This document shows positions 1 to 5,029 of a stretch of DNA of 5,029 bases, one piece after another. The position numbers and the translations under genes were made by a program. The stretch is from an uncultured Gemmatimonadota bacterium (GTDB taxonomy: Bacteria > Gemmatimonadota > Gemmatimonadetes > Gemmatimonadales > Gemmatimonadaceae), in the NCBI GenBank assembly GCA_903906325.1, contig CAIVJV010000241.1, forward strand, positions 1 through 5,029. The letters run 5' to 3'. A model generated the notes under the pieces. That model was not told the DNA's origin and ran no database searches. It was given only the letters and a program-made list of their open reading frames with translations. Numbering within the stretch: the stretch's first letter is position 1; each line of letters starts with the position of its first letter.

Positions 1-473
1 GTTCCGCGGCGGGGATGGTCCGCACCCCCATCGGATCGACCACGGCCGCGATGGTGGACGAGATCCTCGCGCTCAACCTGCGAGCGCCCTTCCTCTTGGG
101 GCAGGGGGCCGCCGCGCATCTGTCGGACGGGGGCGCCATCGTGTTCATCGGTGACCATATGGCCGATGAGGTCTGGCCCGACTTCGCGGTGCACGGCGTC
201 GCGAAGGCCGGCGTGCATGCGCTGACGCGTCACCTCGCGGCCGCGCTCGCCCCGCGGGTCCGGGTGAATGCGGTCGCGCCGGGCCTCGTCCTCCCTCCCA
301 CGGGGATGCCGCCCTCCGCCCTCGAGCGGTTCGTCGCCGCGACCCCCCTCGCGCGTGCGGGCGATCCCTCGGATGTTTCCCAGGCGGTCCGCTTCCTGCT
401 CGATGCCCCGTACATCACCGGCGAGGTCCTCGCCGTCGATGGGGGGCGCCATCTCGGTTCCAATCACCTCTGA
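1..473 (+). CDS. SDR-family oxidoreductase, pteridine-reductase-like (5' partial)
   Basis: This is the C-terminal 156 residues of a short-chain dehydrogenase/reductase; the reading frame is open from base 3. The first visible residues, SAAG, fit the end of the family's NNAG-type motif, so roughly 90 residues with the TGxxxGxG dinucleotide fold lie upstream, and the ATG at 15 is internal. Counting that Met as 1, the helix Asn is N21 (in LNLRAPF), followed by IVFIGD (D47), then VHGVAK (H60, K64), RVNAVAPG, and the C-terminal ITGEVLAVDGG. D47, H60 and K64 have the same spacing (13 and 4) as Asp181, Tyr194 and Lys198 of Leishmania PTR1, so the closest type is pteridine reductase/FolM-like. The catalytic Tyr is replaced by His (codon CAC). 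The family reduces pterins or carbonyls with NAD(P)H in the cytosol; the substrate here is unknown and activity may be altered. SDR membership is secure, the pteridine assignment is an inference. Confidence 0.9.
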   Translation, partial: SAAGMVRTPIGSTTAAMVDEILALNLRAPFLLGQGAAAHLSDGGAIVFIGDHMADEVWPDFAVHGVAKAGVHALTRHLAAALAPRVRVNAVAPGLVLPPTGMPPSALERFVAATPLARAGDPSDVSQAVRFLLDAPYITGEVLAVDGGRHLGSNHL

Positions 474-475
474 GG
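472..475 (+). promoter_or_regulatory. Shine-Dalgarno of the amidohydrolase gene
   Basis: GAGG lies five bases before the ATG at 481 and overlaps the TGA stop (471-473) of the upstream SDR gene. It fixes the amidohydrolase start at 481 rather than at the in-frame upstream ATG at 268, and suggests that the two genes are co-transcribed and possibly translationally coupled. Confidence 0.65.
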
Positions 476-480
476 TCCCC

Positions 481-2130
481 ATGCTCCGTCGTGCGTTCGC
501 CCTCCCGTTCCTGCTCGGGCTTCTCCTCCTGCCCGGGCGGACCAGCGCCCAGGTGCGCCGAGCCGATGCGGCCCCTGTGGATCCAGCGGTGCAGGAGCGG
601 ATCAAGCGGGAACAGCGTGAGGACCCCAACCCCGCGCCCGCTCGCTCGGAGGGCGAGGGTCCCTTCACTCGGCTGATCATCCGCGGCGTGAACCTCATCG
701 ACGGCTATGGGAGCGCGCCGCGCGGGCCCTATGACGTGGTGATCGAGGGGAATCGGATCGCGCAGGTGGTCGGGGTGGGGAATCCCAAGGTCCCGATCGA
801 TCCGAAGGGTCGTCCGCAGGGGGCGACGCGTGAGCTCGAGGCGGAGGGGATGTACCTCATGCCTGGGCTGATCGATGTGCATGTGCACCAGGGCACGCAG
901 CAGAAGGCGCCGGACAGCGAGTACTACAACAAGTTGTGGCTGGCCCATGGGATCACGACGGTCCGCGGCGTCCCGTTCGCGAGCTTCGACTACTCGGTGC
1001 GCGAGCGGGCACGGAGCGCCGCCAATGCGATCACGGCGCCGCGCTATGTGGTCTACCAGCGGCCCGGCACGGGCTGGGGGCGCGGCACCCCGCGGACGCC
1101 GGAGGAGGCCCGCGCCTGGGTCCGGTGGGCCAAGCAGAACGGGGCCGATGGGCTGAAGCTCGGCGCCGAGCGCCCCGATCTCATGGCGGCGTACATCGAT
1201 GAGGCGAAGACGCTGGGGCTCGGGACCACGGCCCATCTCCAGCAGAGTGGCGTCGCCCAGGTGAATGGCCGGGTGGCCGCGAAGATGGGACTCGGGGCGA
1301 TCACCCACTTCTACGGGATCTTCGAGTCGATGTACGACCGCAACCAGGTCCAGCCCTGGCCACTCGACGCCAACCTGAATGACGAACAGACCCGCTTCGC
1401 CCAGGTGGCCCGTCAATGGAGCCTGGTGACGCCGGGCAGCGAGAAGTGGAAGTCGTTCCTCGCCACCCTGCTCGAGCACGACGTCACCCTCGACCCCACG
1501 ATGACGACCTATCTCACGGGGCGGGATGTGATGGCGCGCATGCAGGCGCCGTGGCACGCCAAGTACACCATCCCCACCCAGTGGGACTTCTACATCGCCA
1601 ACCGGTCGAATCATGGGGCGTACTTCTTCGACTGGACGACGGATGACGAGGTGAATTGGCGCAACTTCTATCGCGTCTGGATGCAGTTCATCAACGACTA
1701 CAAGAACCTGGGCGGTCGCGTCACCGCGAGCTCCGATGCCGGCTTCATCTACAACACCCCGGGGTTCTCCACGATCCAAGAGCTGGAGCTGCTGCAGGAG
1801 GCGGGCTTCTATCCGGGTGAGGCGATCCGCGCCGGGACCTACCATGCCGCGCTCACCCTCGCCAAGCCGACGGGGAAGCCGATCGAGGTGGGGGTGATCG
1901 AGCCGGGGATGCTCGCCGATCTCGTCATCGTCCCCGAGAACCCGGTCCAGAACCTCAAGGTGCTCTATGGCACCGGGTGGCCGCGCCTCAACGACGCGAC
2001 CGGGAAGGTGGAGCAGGTGGGCGGGGTGCGCTGGACGATCAAGGACGGGATCGTCTACGACGCGCGTGCGTTACTCGCCGACGTCGAGGCGATGGGCGTC
2101 CGGCAGCGACAGGCCCGCGGCGGCCGCTGA
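481..2130 (+). CDS. secreted metal-dependent amidohydrolase
   Basis: 549 residues. The start at 481 follows a GAGG and opens with a clear Sec signal peptide: MLRR, a hydrophobic core (residues 5-18), then probable cleavage after A23 (RTSA/Q). A charged, proline-containing linker (about 24-60) precedes the small beta-sandwich segment (LIIRGVNLIDGYG). The TIM-barrel active-site residues of the amidohydrolase superfamily are all present: H134 and H136 in LIDVHVH, K226 in GLKLG (candidate carbamylated metal-bridging Lys), H252 in TTAHLQ, H276 in ITHFYG, and D419 in ASSDAG. The C-terminal part (PGMLADLVIVPENP and IKDGIVYDA) returns to the composite sandwich domain. The pattern resembles imidazolonepropionase/prolidase-type members of the family (Amidohydro_1), which hydrolyse cyclic amides or peptide-like bonds with one or two metal ions. 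The signal peptide places it in the periplasm or outside the cell. The substrate cannot be read from sequence. It lies seven bases after the SDR gene, probably in one operon. No frameshift or missing catalytic residue is seen. Confidence 0.93.
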   Translation: MLRRAFALPFLLGLLLLPGRTSAQVRRADAAPVDPAVQERIKREQREDPNPAPARSEGEGPFTRLIIRGVNLIDGYGSAPRGPYDVVIEGNRIAQVVGVGNPKVPIDPKGRPQGATRELEAEGMYLMPGLIDVHVHQGTQQKAPDSEYYNKLWLAHGITTVRGVPFASFDYSVRERARSAANAITAPRYVVYQRPGTGWGRGTPRTPEEARAWVRWAKQNGADGLKLGAERPDLMAAYIDEAKTLGLGTTAHLQQSGVAQVNGRVAAKMGLGAITHFYGIFESMYDRNQVQPWPLDANLNDEQTRFAQVARQWSLVTPGSEKWKSFLATLLEHDVTLDPTMTTYLTGRDVMARMQAPWHAKYTIPTQWDFYIANRSNHGAYFFDWTTDDEVNWRNFYRVWMQFINDYKNLGGRVTASSDAGFIYNTPGFSTIQELELLQEAGFYPGEAIRAGTYHAALTLAKPTGKPIEVGVIEPGMLADLVIVPENPVQNLKVLYGTGWPRLNDATGKVEQVGGVRWTIKDGIVYDARALLADVEAMGVRQRQARGGR

Positions 2131-2141
2131 CCCTCGGGTGC

Positions 2142-2168
2142 GGGGCGCCCCAGCGGGCACGGGGCGCC
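2142..2168. repeat. short GGGGCGCC direct repeat in intergenic region
   Basis: GGGGCGCC occurs at 2142-2149 and again at 2161-2168, a 19-base period. The first copy is part of a perfect 10-base palindrome, GGGGCGCCCC (2142-2151), flanked by GTGC (2138-2141) and its complement GCAC (2157-2160). It may form a small hairpin after the amidohydrolase stop codon or be chance in GC-rich DNA. Confidence 0.3.
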
Positions 2169-2177
2169 TCACCCGGT

Positions 2178-2200
2178 GGGGCGGGAGTACCACCCGCCCC
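2178..2200 (+). terminator. GC-only inverted repeat: possible terminator or operator
   Basis: GGGGCGGG (2178-2185) and CCCGCCCC (2193-2200) form a perfect 8-bp stem with a 7-base loop, about 48 bases after the amidohydrolase stop. No T-tract follows, so it is not a standard intrinsic terminator. It ends 10 bases upstream of the candidate -10 element of trxB, where a -35 would lie, so an operator or transcript-end hairpin are both possible. The repeat is seen directly; the function is a guess. Confidence 0.4.
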
Positions 2201-2210
2201 CCGGGGTCCC

Positions 2211-2216
2211 TAGCTT
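2211..2216 (+). promoter_or_regulatory. candidate -10 element for trxB
   Basis: TAGCTT matches the TAnnTT/TANNNT type of -10 element and would put the transcript start near 2223, giving a leader of about 25 bases that contains the Shine-Dalgarno. No good TTGACA-like -35 is visible 16-18 bases upstream, where the GC-only inverted repeat sits. The same element followed by CC recurs before the lipoprotein gene. Confidence 0.4.
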
Positions 2217-2236
2217 CCACCGATTCCATATCCCCC

Positions 2237-2240
2237 GGAG
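2237..2240 (+). promoter_or_regulatory. Shine-Dalgarno deciding the GTG start of trxB
   Basis: GGAG lies seven bases before GTG at 2248. This supports 2248 over the in-frame GTG at 2176, which would start inside the inverted repeat and add 24 residues with no counterpart in the family. Confidence 0.7.
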
Positions 2241-2247
2241 TGAGTCG

Positions 2248-3243
2248 GTGGCGACGCATGAATTCGAGGTGGTGATCGTCGGGGCGGGCCCGTCCGGCAT
2301 GTGTGCCGGGCTCTACGCGGGTCGCTCCATGTTGAAGAGCGTGGTGCTCGAGCGCGGCTTCCCCGGTGGGGAGCTCCTCAACACCGAGGTGATCGAGGAC
2401 TACATCGGCTTCGAGCATGTGCTCGGCCATGAGCTCGCGAGCAAGTTCCAGGCGCACGCCGAGAAGTTCGGGGCGGAGATCCGCACCTCGACACCGGTGG
2501 AGTCGGTGACCAAGCGGGACGATGGGCTCTTCGAGACCGTCGTCGAGAGCGGGGACGTCTATCTCTCGCCGACGGTGATCGTCACCGCCGGTGGGACCCC
2601 GGTGAAGCTCGATGTGCCGGGCGAGATCGAATACGCCGGCAAGGGTGTCTCGTACTGCGCGATCTGCGACGGGGCGTTCTACAAGGGCCACACGATCATG
2701 GTCGTCGGCGGCGGCGACGCCGCGTGTGAGGAGGCTGACTTCCTCACGCGCTATGCGGAGAAGGTCTACCTCGTCCATCGGCGCGACAGCTTCCGCGCCT
2801 CGAAGATCGTCCAGCAGCGCGTCTTCGCGAATCCCAAGATCGAGGTGATCTGGGACACCGTCGTCGACGAGATCGTCGGGGCGGGTGGCCTGATGACGCA
2901 TGCCCGGATCCGCCACGCGAAGACGGGTGTGGCCTCCGATCTCATCGCGACGGGGATCTTCATCTTCGTCGGCTTCAAGCCGAACACCGGGATCCTGCGC
3001 GGGCACATCGAGCATGACAGCGCCGGCTACCTCATCACCGATGCGAACATGCAGACCTCGGTGCCGGGGCTGTTCGCCGCGGGCGACGTGCGCGCGCAGC
3101 TCACGCGCCAGGTGACCACGGCCGTCGGCGATGCGACGACCGCCGCCATCGGGGTGGAGAAGTACCTCACCGCGCGGAAGAATGGGCAGCCGCTGCCGGT
3201 CCCCCCGCCGATGCTGGTGAGCGCCACCTCGGTCCAGGTCTGA
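2248..3243 (+). CDS. trxB: thioredoxin reductase (NADPH)
   Basis: 331 residues from a GTG start, close to the roughly 320 usual for low-molecular-weight thioredoxin reductases. This cytosolic flavoenzyme passes electrons from NADPH through FAD to a redox-active disulfide and on to thioredoxin. Seen in order: the FAD-binding GAGPSG (12-17) right after the start; the active site CAIC-D with C137 and C140 (E. coli has C135/C138); the NADPH-binding GGGDAA (154-159); HRRDSFR (177-183), whose arginines mark NADPH preference; and the second FAD motif FAAGDVR with D280, followed by RQVTTAVGDA. The usual GGQ flavin-side motif reads GGEL, and the segment after it (IEDYIGFEHVLGHEL) differs from the common VENYPG form, so this is a divergent subgroup and the physiological partner may not be classical thioredoxin. 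The C-terminus carries a proline-rich tail of about 20 residues. Its stop overlaps the start of the MBL hydrolase by one base, implying an operon. Confidence 0.92.
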   Translation: MATHEFEVVIVGAGPSGMCAGLYAGRSMLKSVVLERGFPGGELLNTEVIEDYIGFEHVLGHELASKFQAHAEKFGAEIRTSTPVESVTKRDDGLFETVVESGDVYLSPTVIVTAGGTPVKLDVPGEIEYAGKGVSYCAICDGAFYKGHTIMVVGGGDAACEEADFLTRYAEKVYLVHRRDSFRASKIVQQRVFANPKIEVIWDTVVDEIVGAGGLMTHARIRHAKTGVASDLIATGIFIFVGFKPNTGILRGHIEHDSAGYLITDANMQTSVPGLFAAGDVRAQLTRQVTTAVGDATTAAIGVEKYLTARKNGQPLPVPPPMLVSATSVQV

Positions 3244-3245
3244 TG
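3241..3245 (+). other. TGATG stop/start overlap
   Basis: The trxB stop TGA (3241-3243) and the next gene's ATG (3243-3245) share one base. Only a weak AGG (3236-3238) precedes the ATG, so translation of the second gene probably depends on ribosomes terminating on trxB (termination-reinitiation coupling). Confidence 0.85.
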
Positions 3246-3869
3246 CAGGTCACCTCCCTCGTCGTCGGGTCCTTCCAGGAGAACTGCTGGATCCTGCACG
3301 ACCCGGTCTCGGGGGAGATGGTGGTGATCGATCCCGGGGCGGAGCCCGAGCGGATCTGCGCGGCGCTGGACGCGCCGGGCGGGCGCCTCACCGCGATCTG
3401 GCTCACCCATGCCCATCTCGACCACGTGGGGGGGATCGAAGGGGTGCGCCGGCGCTTCCCCGGGGTCCCCGTGCACCTCCATCCCGCCGATCGCCCCGTC
3501 TACGACCATGCCGGGCGCGTCGCGGCGGGGTACGGGCTCCCCTTCGAGCAACCGGCCCCGCCCGATGCCGAGCTGGCGGAGGGCCAGGTCGTCCACGTGG
3601 GGGCGCATGCCTTCACGGTGTGGCACCTGCCGGGGCACGCCCCGGGCCACGTGGCGTTCGTCGGCGCGGACCGGGTCTTCGGAGGCGATCTCCTCTTCGC
3701 CGGGTCGATCGGTCGCACCGACCTCCCGCTCTGTGATCGCACGGCGATGGCCGCCTCGCTCCGGCGGCTCGTCACCCTGTCGCCCGACCTGATCGTCCAC
3801 CCGGGGCATGGCCCCTCGACGACGATCGGCGCCGAGCGATCCACGAACCCCTACCTCGTCCGCGGGTAG
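3243..3869 (+). CDS. MBL-fold hydrolase, glyoxalase II/YcbL-like
   Basis: 208 residues, the usual size of small single-domain glyoxalase-II-like proteins. The metallo-beta-lactamase metal ligands are complete: THAHLDH with H56, H58, D60 and H61; H132 in LPGHAPGH; D149 in FGGDLLF; and H189 in HPGHGP. The GSIGRTDLP segment and the ending TTIGAERSTNPYL are typical of the YcbL-type branch, which has a compact C-terminus and lacks the longer glutathione-binding helical domain of classical glyoxalase II. The family hydrolyses thioesters such as S-lactoylglutathione with two metal ions in the cytosol; without the glutathione domain the thiol carrier here is open (another low-molecular-weight thiol is possible). 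The coupling to trxB suggests a thiol-redox or aldehyde-detoxification role. The start is fixed by the TGATG overlap, and the protein begins with the usual short strand (MQVTSLVVGSFQENCW). Fold and metal site are secure; substrate is inferred. Confidence 0.92.
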   Translation: MQVTSLVVGSFQENCWILHDPVSGEMVVIDPGAEPERICAALDAPGGRLTAIWLTHAHLDHVGGIEGVRRRFPGVPVHLHPADRPVYDHAGRVAAGYGLPFEQPAPPDAELAEGQVVHVGAHAFTVWHLPGHAPGHVAFVGADRVFGGDLLFAGSIGRTDLPLCDRTAMAASLRRLVTLSPDLIVHPGHGPSTTIGAERSTNPYLVRG

Positions 3870-3872
3870 ATT
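3867..3872 (+). promoter_or_regulatory. candidate -10 element of a leaderless lipoprotein gene
   Basis: TAGATT begins on the stop codon of the MBL gene (TAG, 3867-3869) and ends six bases before the ATG at 3879. A transcript starting seven bases after it would begin on the A of the ATG, giving a leaderless mRNA. There is no Shine-Dalgarno in the nine-base gap. No clear -35 is seen. Alternatively the gene is read from the upstream operon and translated by coupling. Confidence 0.4.
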
Positions 3873-3878
3873 CCCCTC

Positions 3879-4691
3879 ATGCCCTCACCTCGCCGTCTTC
3901 GTTCCTTCGCCATCCTGGCGCTCGTGGTGCTCGCCGCCGCCTGCGTGGACACCTTGGAACCCTCCAAGAATCGCTTCGGGCTCGTCACCTACGCCGCGTT
4001 CACCGATGAGGTGCGAGGGTACGTGATGGATCCGGAGGCGGTCTTCTACGATCAGACCGATCTACGGTACACGCCCCCGCCGGCCGACTCCTGCGTGGTG
4101 GCCGCCTACACGCCGCCGGTGCTCGTGGGCTCCTCGTTCCCCACGATGAGCGCGGGGGAGGCCCTCCTCTCGCGGGTGGGTGCGCAGCGCGACAGTCTGC
4201 GCGGCGCCGTGGAGTTCGGGGCCTTCGTCTACCGACCCGTCCGACGCACCGGGATCCCCTTCACCCCGGGCGACACCGTCACCGTGGAGATCCCCGGGAG
4301 TCCGACAGGCTTCCCGGCGGCGACGGTGATCCTGCGGACCGCCGAGGCGTTCACCGCCGACTCGATCGGGATCCCGGAGACCGCGGAGGCGAACCTCCCG
4401 CTCGCGTGGACCGCCGCGCCGGTGTCGGGCTCGCTCATGACGGTCGCCCTTCGCTACGGCAACGCCTTCAGCAACGGGCAGCTCAACGAGCAGGTCTTCT
4501 GCGGGTTCGCGGATGATGGATCGGCGACGATCCGCGCCGAGCTCCTGACCGGATGGCGGAACGCGGCCCCCGGCCTGCGCGAGTCTCGGATGATCCGGCT
4601 CCGCTCGCGGGAGCTCGAGATCGATGACCGGACGACCCTGACCGTCCTGTCCAGCTTCGCCCGCCCCATCGGCGCGTTCTCCCCGCGCTGA
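3879..4691 (+). CDS. putative lipoprotein of unknown function
   Basis: 270 residues, function not recognised. The N-terminus is a lipoprotein signal: MPSPRRLR, a hydrophobic core (residues 10-18), then LAAAC with the lipidated Cys at 22, followed by VDTLEPS. The residue after Cys is Val, not Asp, so outer-membrane sorting is plausible if the Lol rule applies. The mature part has no recognised motif; it is rich in small residues and alternating hydrophobic stretches, suggesting a beta-rich extracytoplasmic domain, with Tyr/Asp-rich segments at about 50-65 and only two further cysteines (C72, C208) that could form a disulfide. No repeats, HxxH-type metal sites or transmembrane segment after the signal are visible. 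It follows the MBL gene by nine bases without a Shine-Dalgarno. Codon use matches its neighbours (G/C-ending), which supports a real gene. Its start at 3879 is preferred because the complete signal peptide begins there. Confidence 0.8.
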   Translation: MPSPRRLRSFAILALVVLAAACVDTLEPSKNRFGLVTYAAFTDEVRGYVMDPEAVFYDQTDLRYTPPPADSCVVAAYTPPVLVGSSFPTMSAGEALLSRVGAQRDSLRGAVEFGAFVYRPVRRTGIPFTPGDTVTVEIPGSPTGFPAATVILRTAEAFTADSIGIPETAEANLPLAWTAAPVSGSLMTVALRYGNAFSNGQLNEQVFCGFADDGSATIRAELLTGWRNAAPGLRESRMIRLRSRELEIDDRTTLTVLSSFARPIGAFSPR

Positions 4692-4706
4692 TGCCCTACG
4701 GCGGGG
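4681..4706 (+). terminator. weak inverted repeat at the lipoprotein stop
   Basis: CCCCGC (4681-4686) and GCGGGG (4701-4706) are exact complements separated by 14 bases and enclose the TGA stop at 4689-4691. No T-tract follows. It could mark the transcript end in a GC-rich genome, but the long loop makes this a weak candidate. Confidence 0.25.
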
Positions 4707-4743
4707 CGGTGGTGCGGCGCGGTCCCATGTCCCGAGTGCCCTT

Positions 4744-4758
4744 GTCCCTTTTGGGGAC
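4744..4758. promoter_or_regulatory. imperfect palindrome upstream of the Rrf2 gene, possible operator
   Basis: GTCCC (4744-4748) and its complement GGGAC (4754-4758) flank five bases, ending 20 bases before the regulator's ATG. Further GTCCC copies stand at 4722-4726, 4729-4733 and 4774-4778. A TTGTCC (4742-4747) overlaps the left arm and could be a degenerate -35 with 18-base spacing to CATCTT. Rrf2-family regulators commonly bind their own promoters, so an autoregulatory operator is plausible, but the site does not match the IscR or NsrR consensus I know. Confidence 0.35.
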
Positions 4759-4765
4759 CCGGGCG

Positions 4766-4771
4766 CATCTT
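4766..4771 (+). promoter_or_regulatory. candidate -10 element of the Rrf2-family gene
   Basis: CATCTT, with CC after it as in the two other candidate elements, ends seven bases before the ATG at 4779. A start at 4778-4779 would again give an almost leaderless transcript, and no Shine-Dalgarno is present. The first base departs from TAnnTT, so confidence is low. Confidence 0.3.
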
Positions 4772-4778
4772 CCGTCCC

Positions 4779-5029
4779 ATGCGCATCACCACGTGGGCTG
4801 AGTACGGTCTCATCTGCGCGCTCCATCTGGCGCGCCGCACCGAGGATGGGCCGGTCACCGGGCGCGACATCGCGGCGCGTGAGCGCCTCCCCAGCGATTA
4901 CGTGGAGCAGATCCTGCTCCGGCTCCGCCGCGCGGGGATCGTGCAGAGCACGCGCGGGGCCAAGGGCGGGTATGGGCTCTCGCGCTCGGCCGACGCGATC
5001 ACCGTGCGCGAGATCATCGCGGCCGCCGA
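4779..5029 (+). CDS. Rrf2/IscR-family transcriptional regulator (3' partial)
   Basis: 83 codons are visible before the window ends; there is no stop. The start MRITTWAEYGL is the standard Rrf2 beginning. The winged helix-turn-helix is complete: the recognition region SDYVEQILLRLRRAGIV (39-55) and the wing STRGAKGGYGL (57-67), then the ITVREIIAA segment (74-82). Against E. coli IscR, recalled from memory, it aligns without a gap over residues 1-67, sharing Y9, P25-V26, D30-I31, Y41, E43-Q44, R48-L49-R50, G53, R59-G60 and G63-G64-Y65. Glu43 in IscR discriminates between binding-site classes. The Fe-S ligand cysteines of IscR (92, 98, 104) would begin about 23 bases beyond the window, so whether this is an Fe-S, NO or cysteine-pool (CymR-like) sensor cannot be decided. 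Rrf2 genes often precede suf/isc Fe-S assembly genes. Confidence 0.9.
   Translation, partial: MRITTWAEYGLICALHLARRTEDGPVTGRDIAARERLPSDYVEQILLRLRRAGIVQSTRGAKGGYGLSRSADAITVREIIAAA

Noticed and set aside
268..480. Upstream extension of the amidohydrolase to an ATG at 268
   Set aside because: It lies wholly inside the SDR gene in another frame and would bury the signal peptide that begins at 481.
415..1845. Long minus-strand open frame (476 codons) opposite the amidohydrolase
   Set aside because: Shadow of GC-rich codon use; no recognisable domain, Arg/Pro/His-rich composition, and the + strand gene has a full catalytic motif set.
2176..2247. Upstream GTG start for trxB at 2176
   Set aside because: It falls in the inverted repeat, adds a low-complexity extension, and lacks the good Shine-Dalgarno found before 2248.
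2071..3015. Long minus-strand open frame opposite trxB
   Set aside because: The + strand encodes an unmistakable thioredoxin reductase; the antisense translation shows no motif.
3027..3809. Minus-strand open frame opposite the end of trxB and the MBL gene
   Set aside because: Antisense shadow of two well-supported genes, with no domain of its own.
4727..4801. 24-codon open frame overlapping the start of the Rrf2 gene, possible leader peptide
   Set aside because: No Shine-Dalgarno, and it crosses the candidate promoter and operator; probably chance.
4062..4826. Minus-strand open frame opposite the lipoprotein gene
   Set aside because: Arg/Gly/Glu-rich antisense shadow that also runs through the intergenic region and the Rrf2 start; the + strand frame has a convincing lipobox signal.

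Overview
The window is a compact, high-GC (about two thirds G+C by eye) bacterial stretch with six protein genes, all on the + strand. No tRNA, rRNA, CRISPR array, insertion sequence or integrase was seen. The GC-rich coding style, the secreted amidohydrolase, the unassigned lipoprotein and the TAnnTT-type elements before start codons suggest Gemmatimonadota or a similar Gram-negative, environmental lineage. That assignment is an inference from style and no marker gene in the window proves it.

Layout. (1) 1-473: C-terminal part of a short-chain dehydrogenase/reductase of the pteridine-reductase-like type, whose catalytic Tyr position holds His. (2) 481-2130: a secreted metal-dependent amidohydrolase, seven bases after the SDR, with its Shine-Dalgarno overlapping the SDR stop codon. 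(3) 2131-2247: a 117-base intergenic region with a GC-only inverted repeat and a candidate -10 element. (4) 2248-3243: an NADPH-type thioredoxin reductase. (5) 3243-3869: a glyoxalase-II-like metallo-beta-lactamase-fold hydrolase, joined to the reductase by a one-base TGATG stop/start overlap. (6) 3879-4691: a lipoprotein of unknown function with no Shine-Dalgarno and a TAGATT element directly upstream, a possible leaderless gene. (7) 4692-4778: an 87-base gap with repeated GTCCC and an imperfect palindrome. (8) 4779 to the window end: the N-terminal wHTH part of an Rrf2/IscR-family regulator, cut off shortly before the region where Fe-S-binding cysteines would lie.

How the genes may work together. 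Thioredoxin reductase plus a thiol-ester-type MBL hydrolase form a probable two-gene thiol/redox operon, and the following Rrf2-family regulator often senses Fe-S status, NO or redox stress. This could be a redox-themed neighbourhood, but the lipoprotein and the palindrome-bearing gap separate the regulator from the operon. The SDR-amidohydrolase pair looks like a separate transcription unit. Most of the window is ordinary housekeeping content. The points most worth a second look are the Tyr-to-His SDR, the shared TAnnTTCC-like elements with possible leaderless starts, and the unassigned lipoprotein. I found no convincing new multi-gene system.
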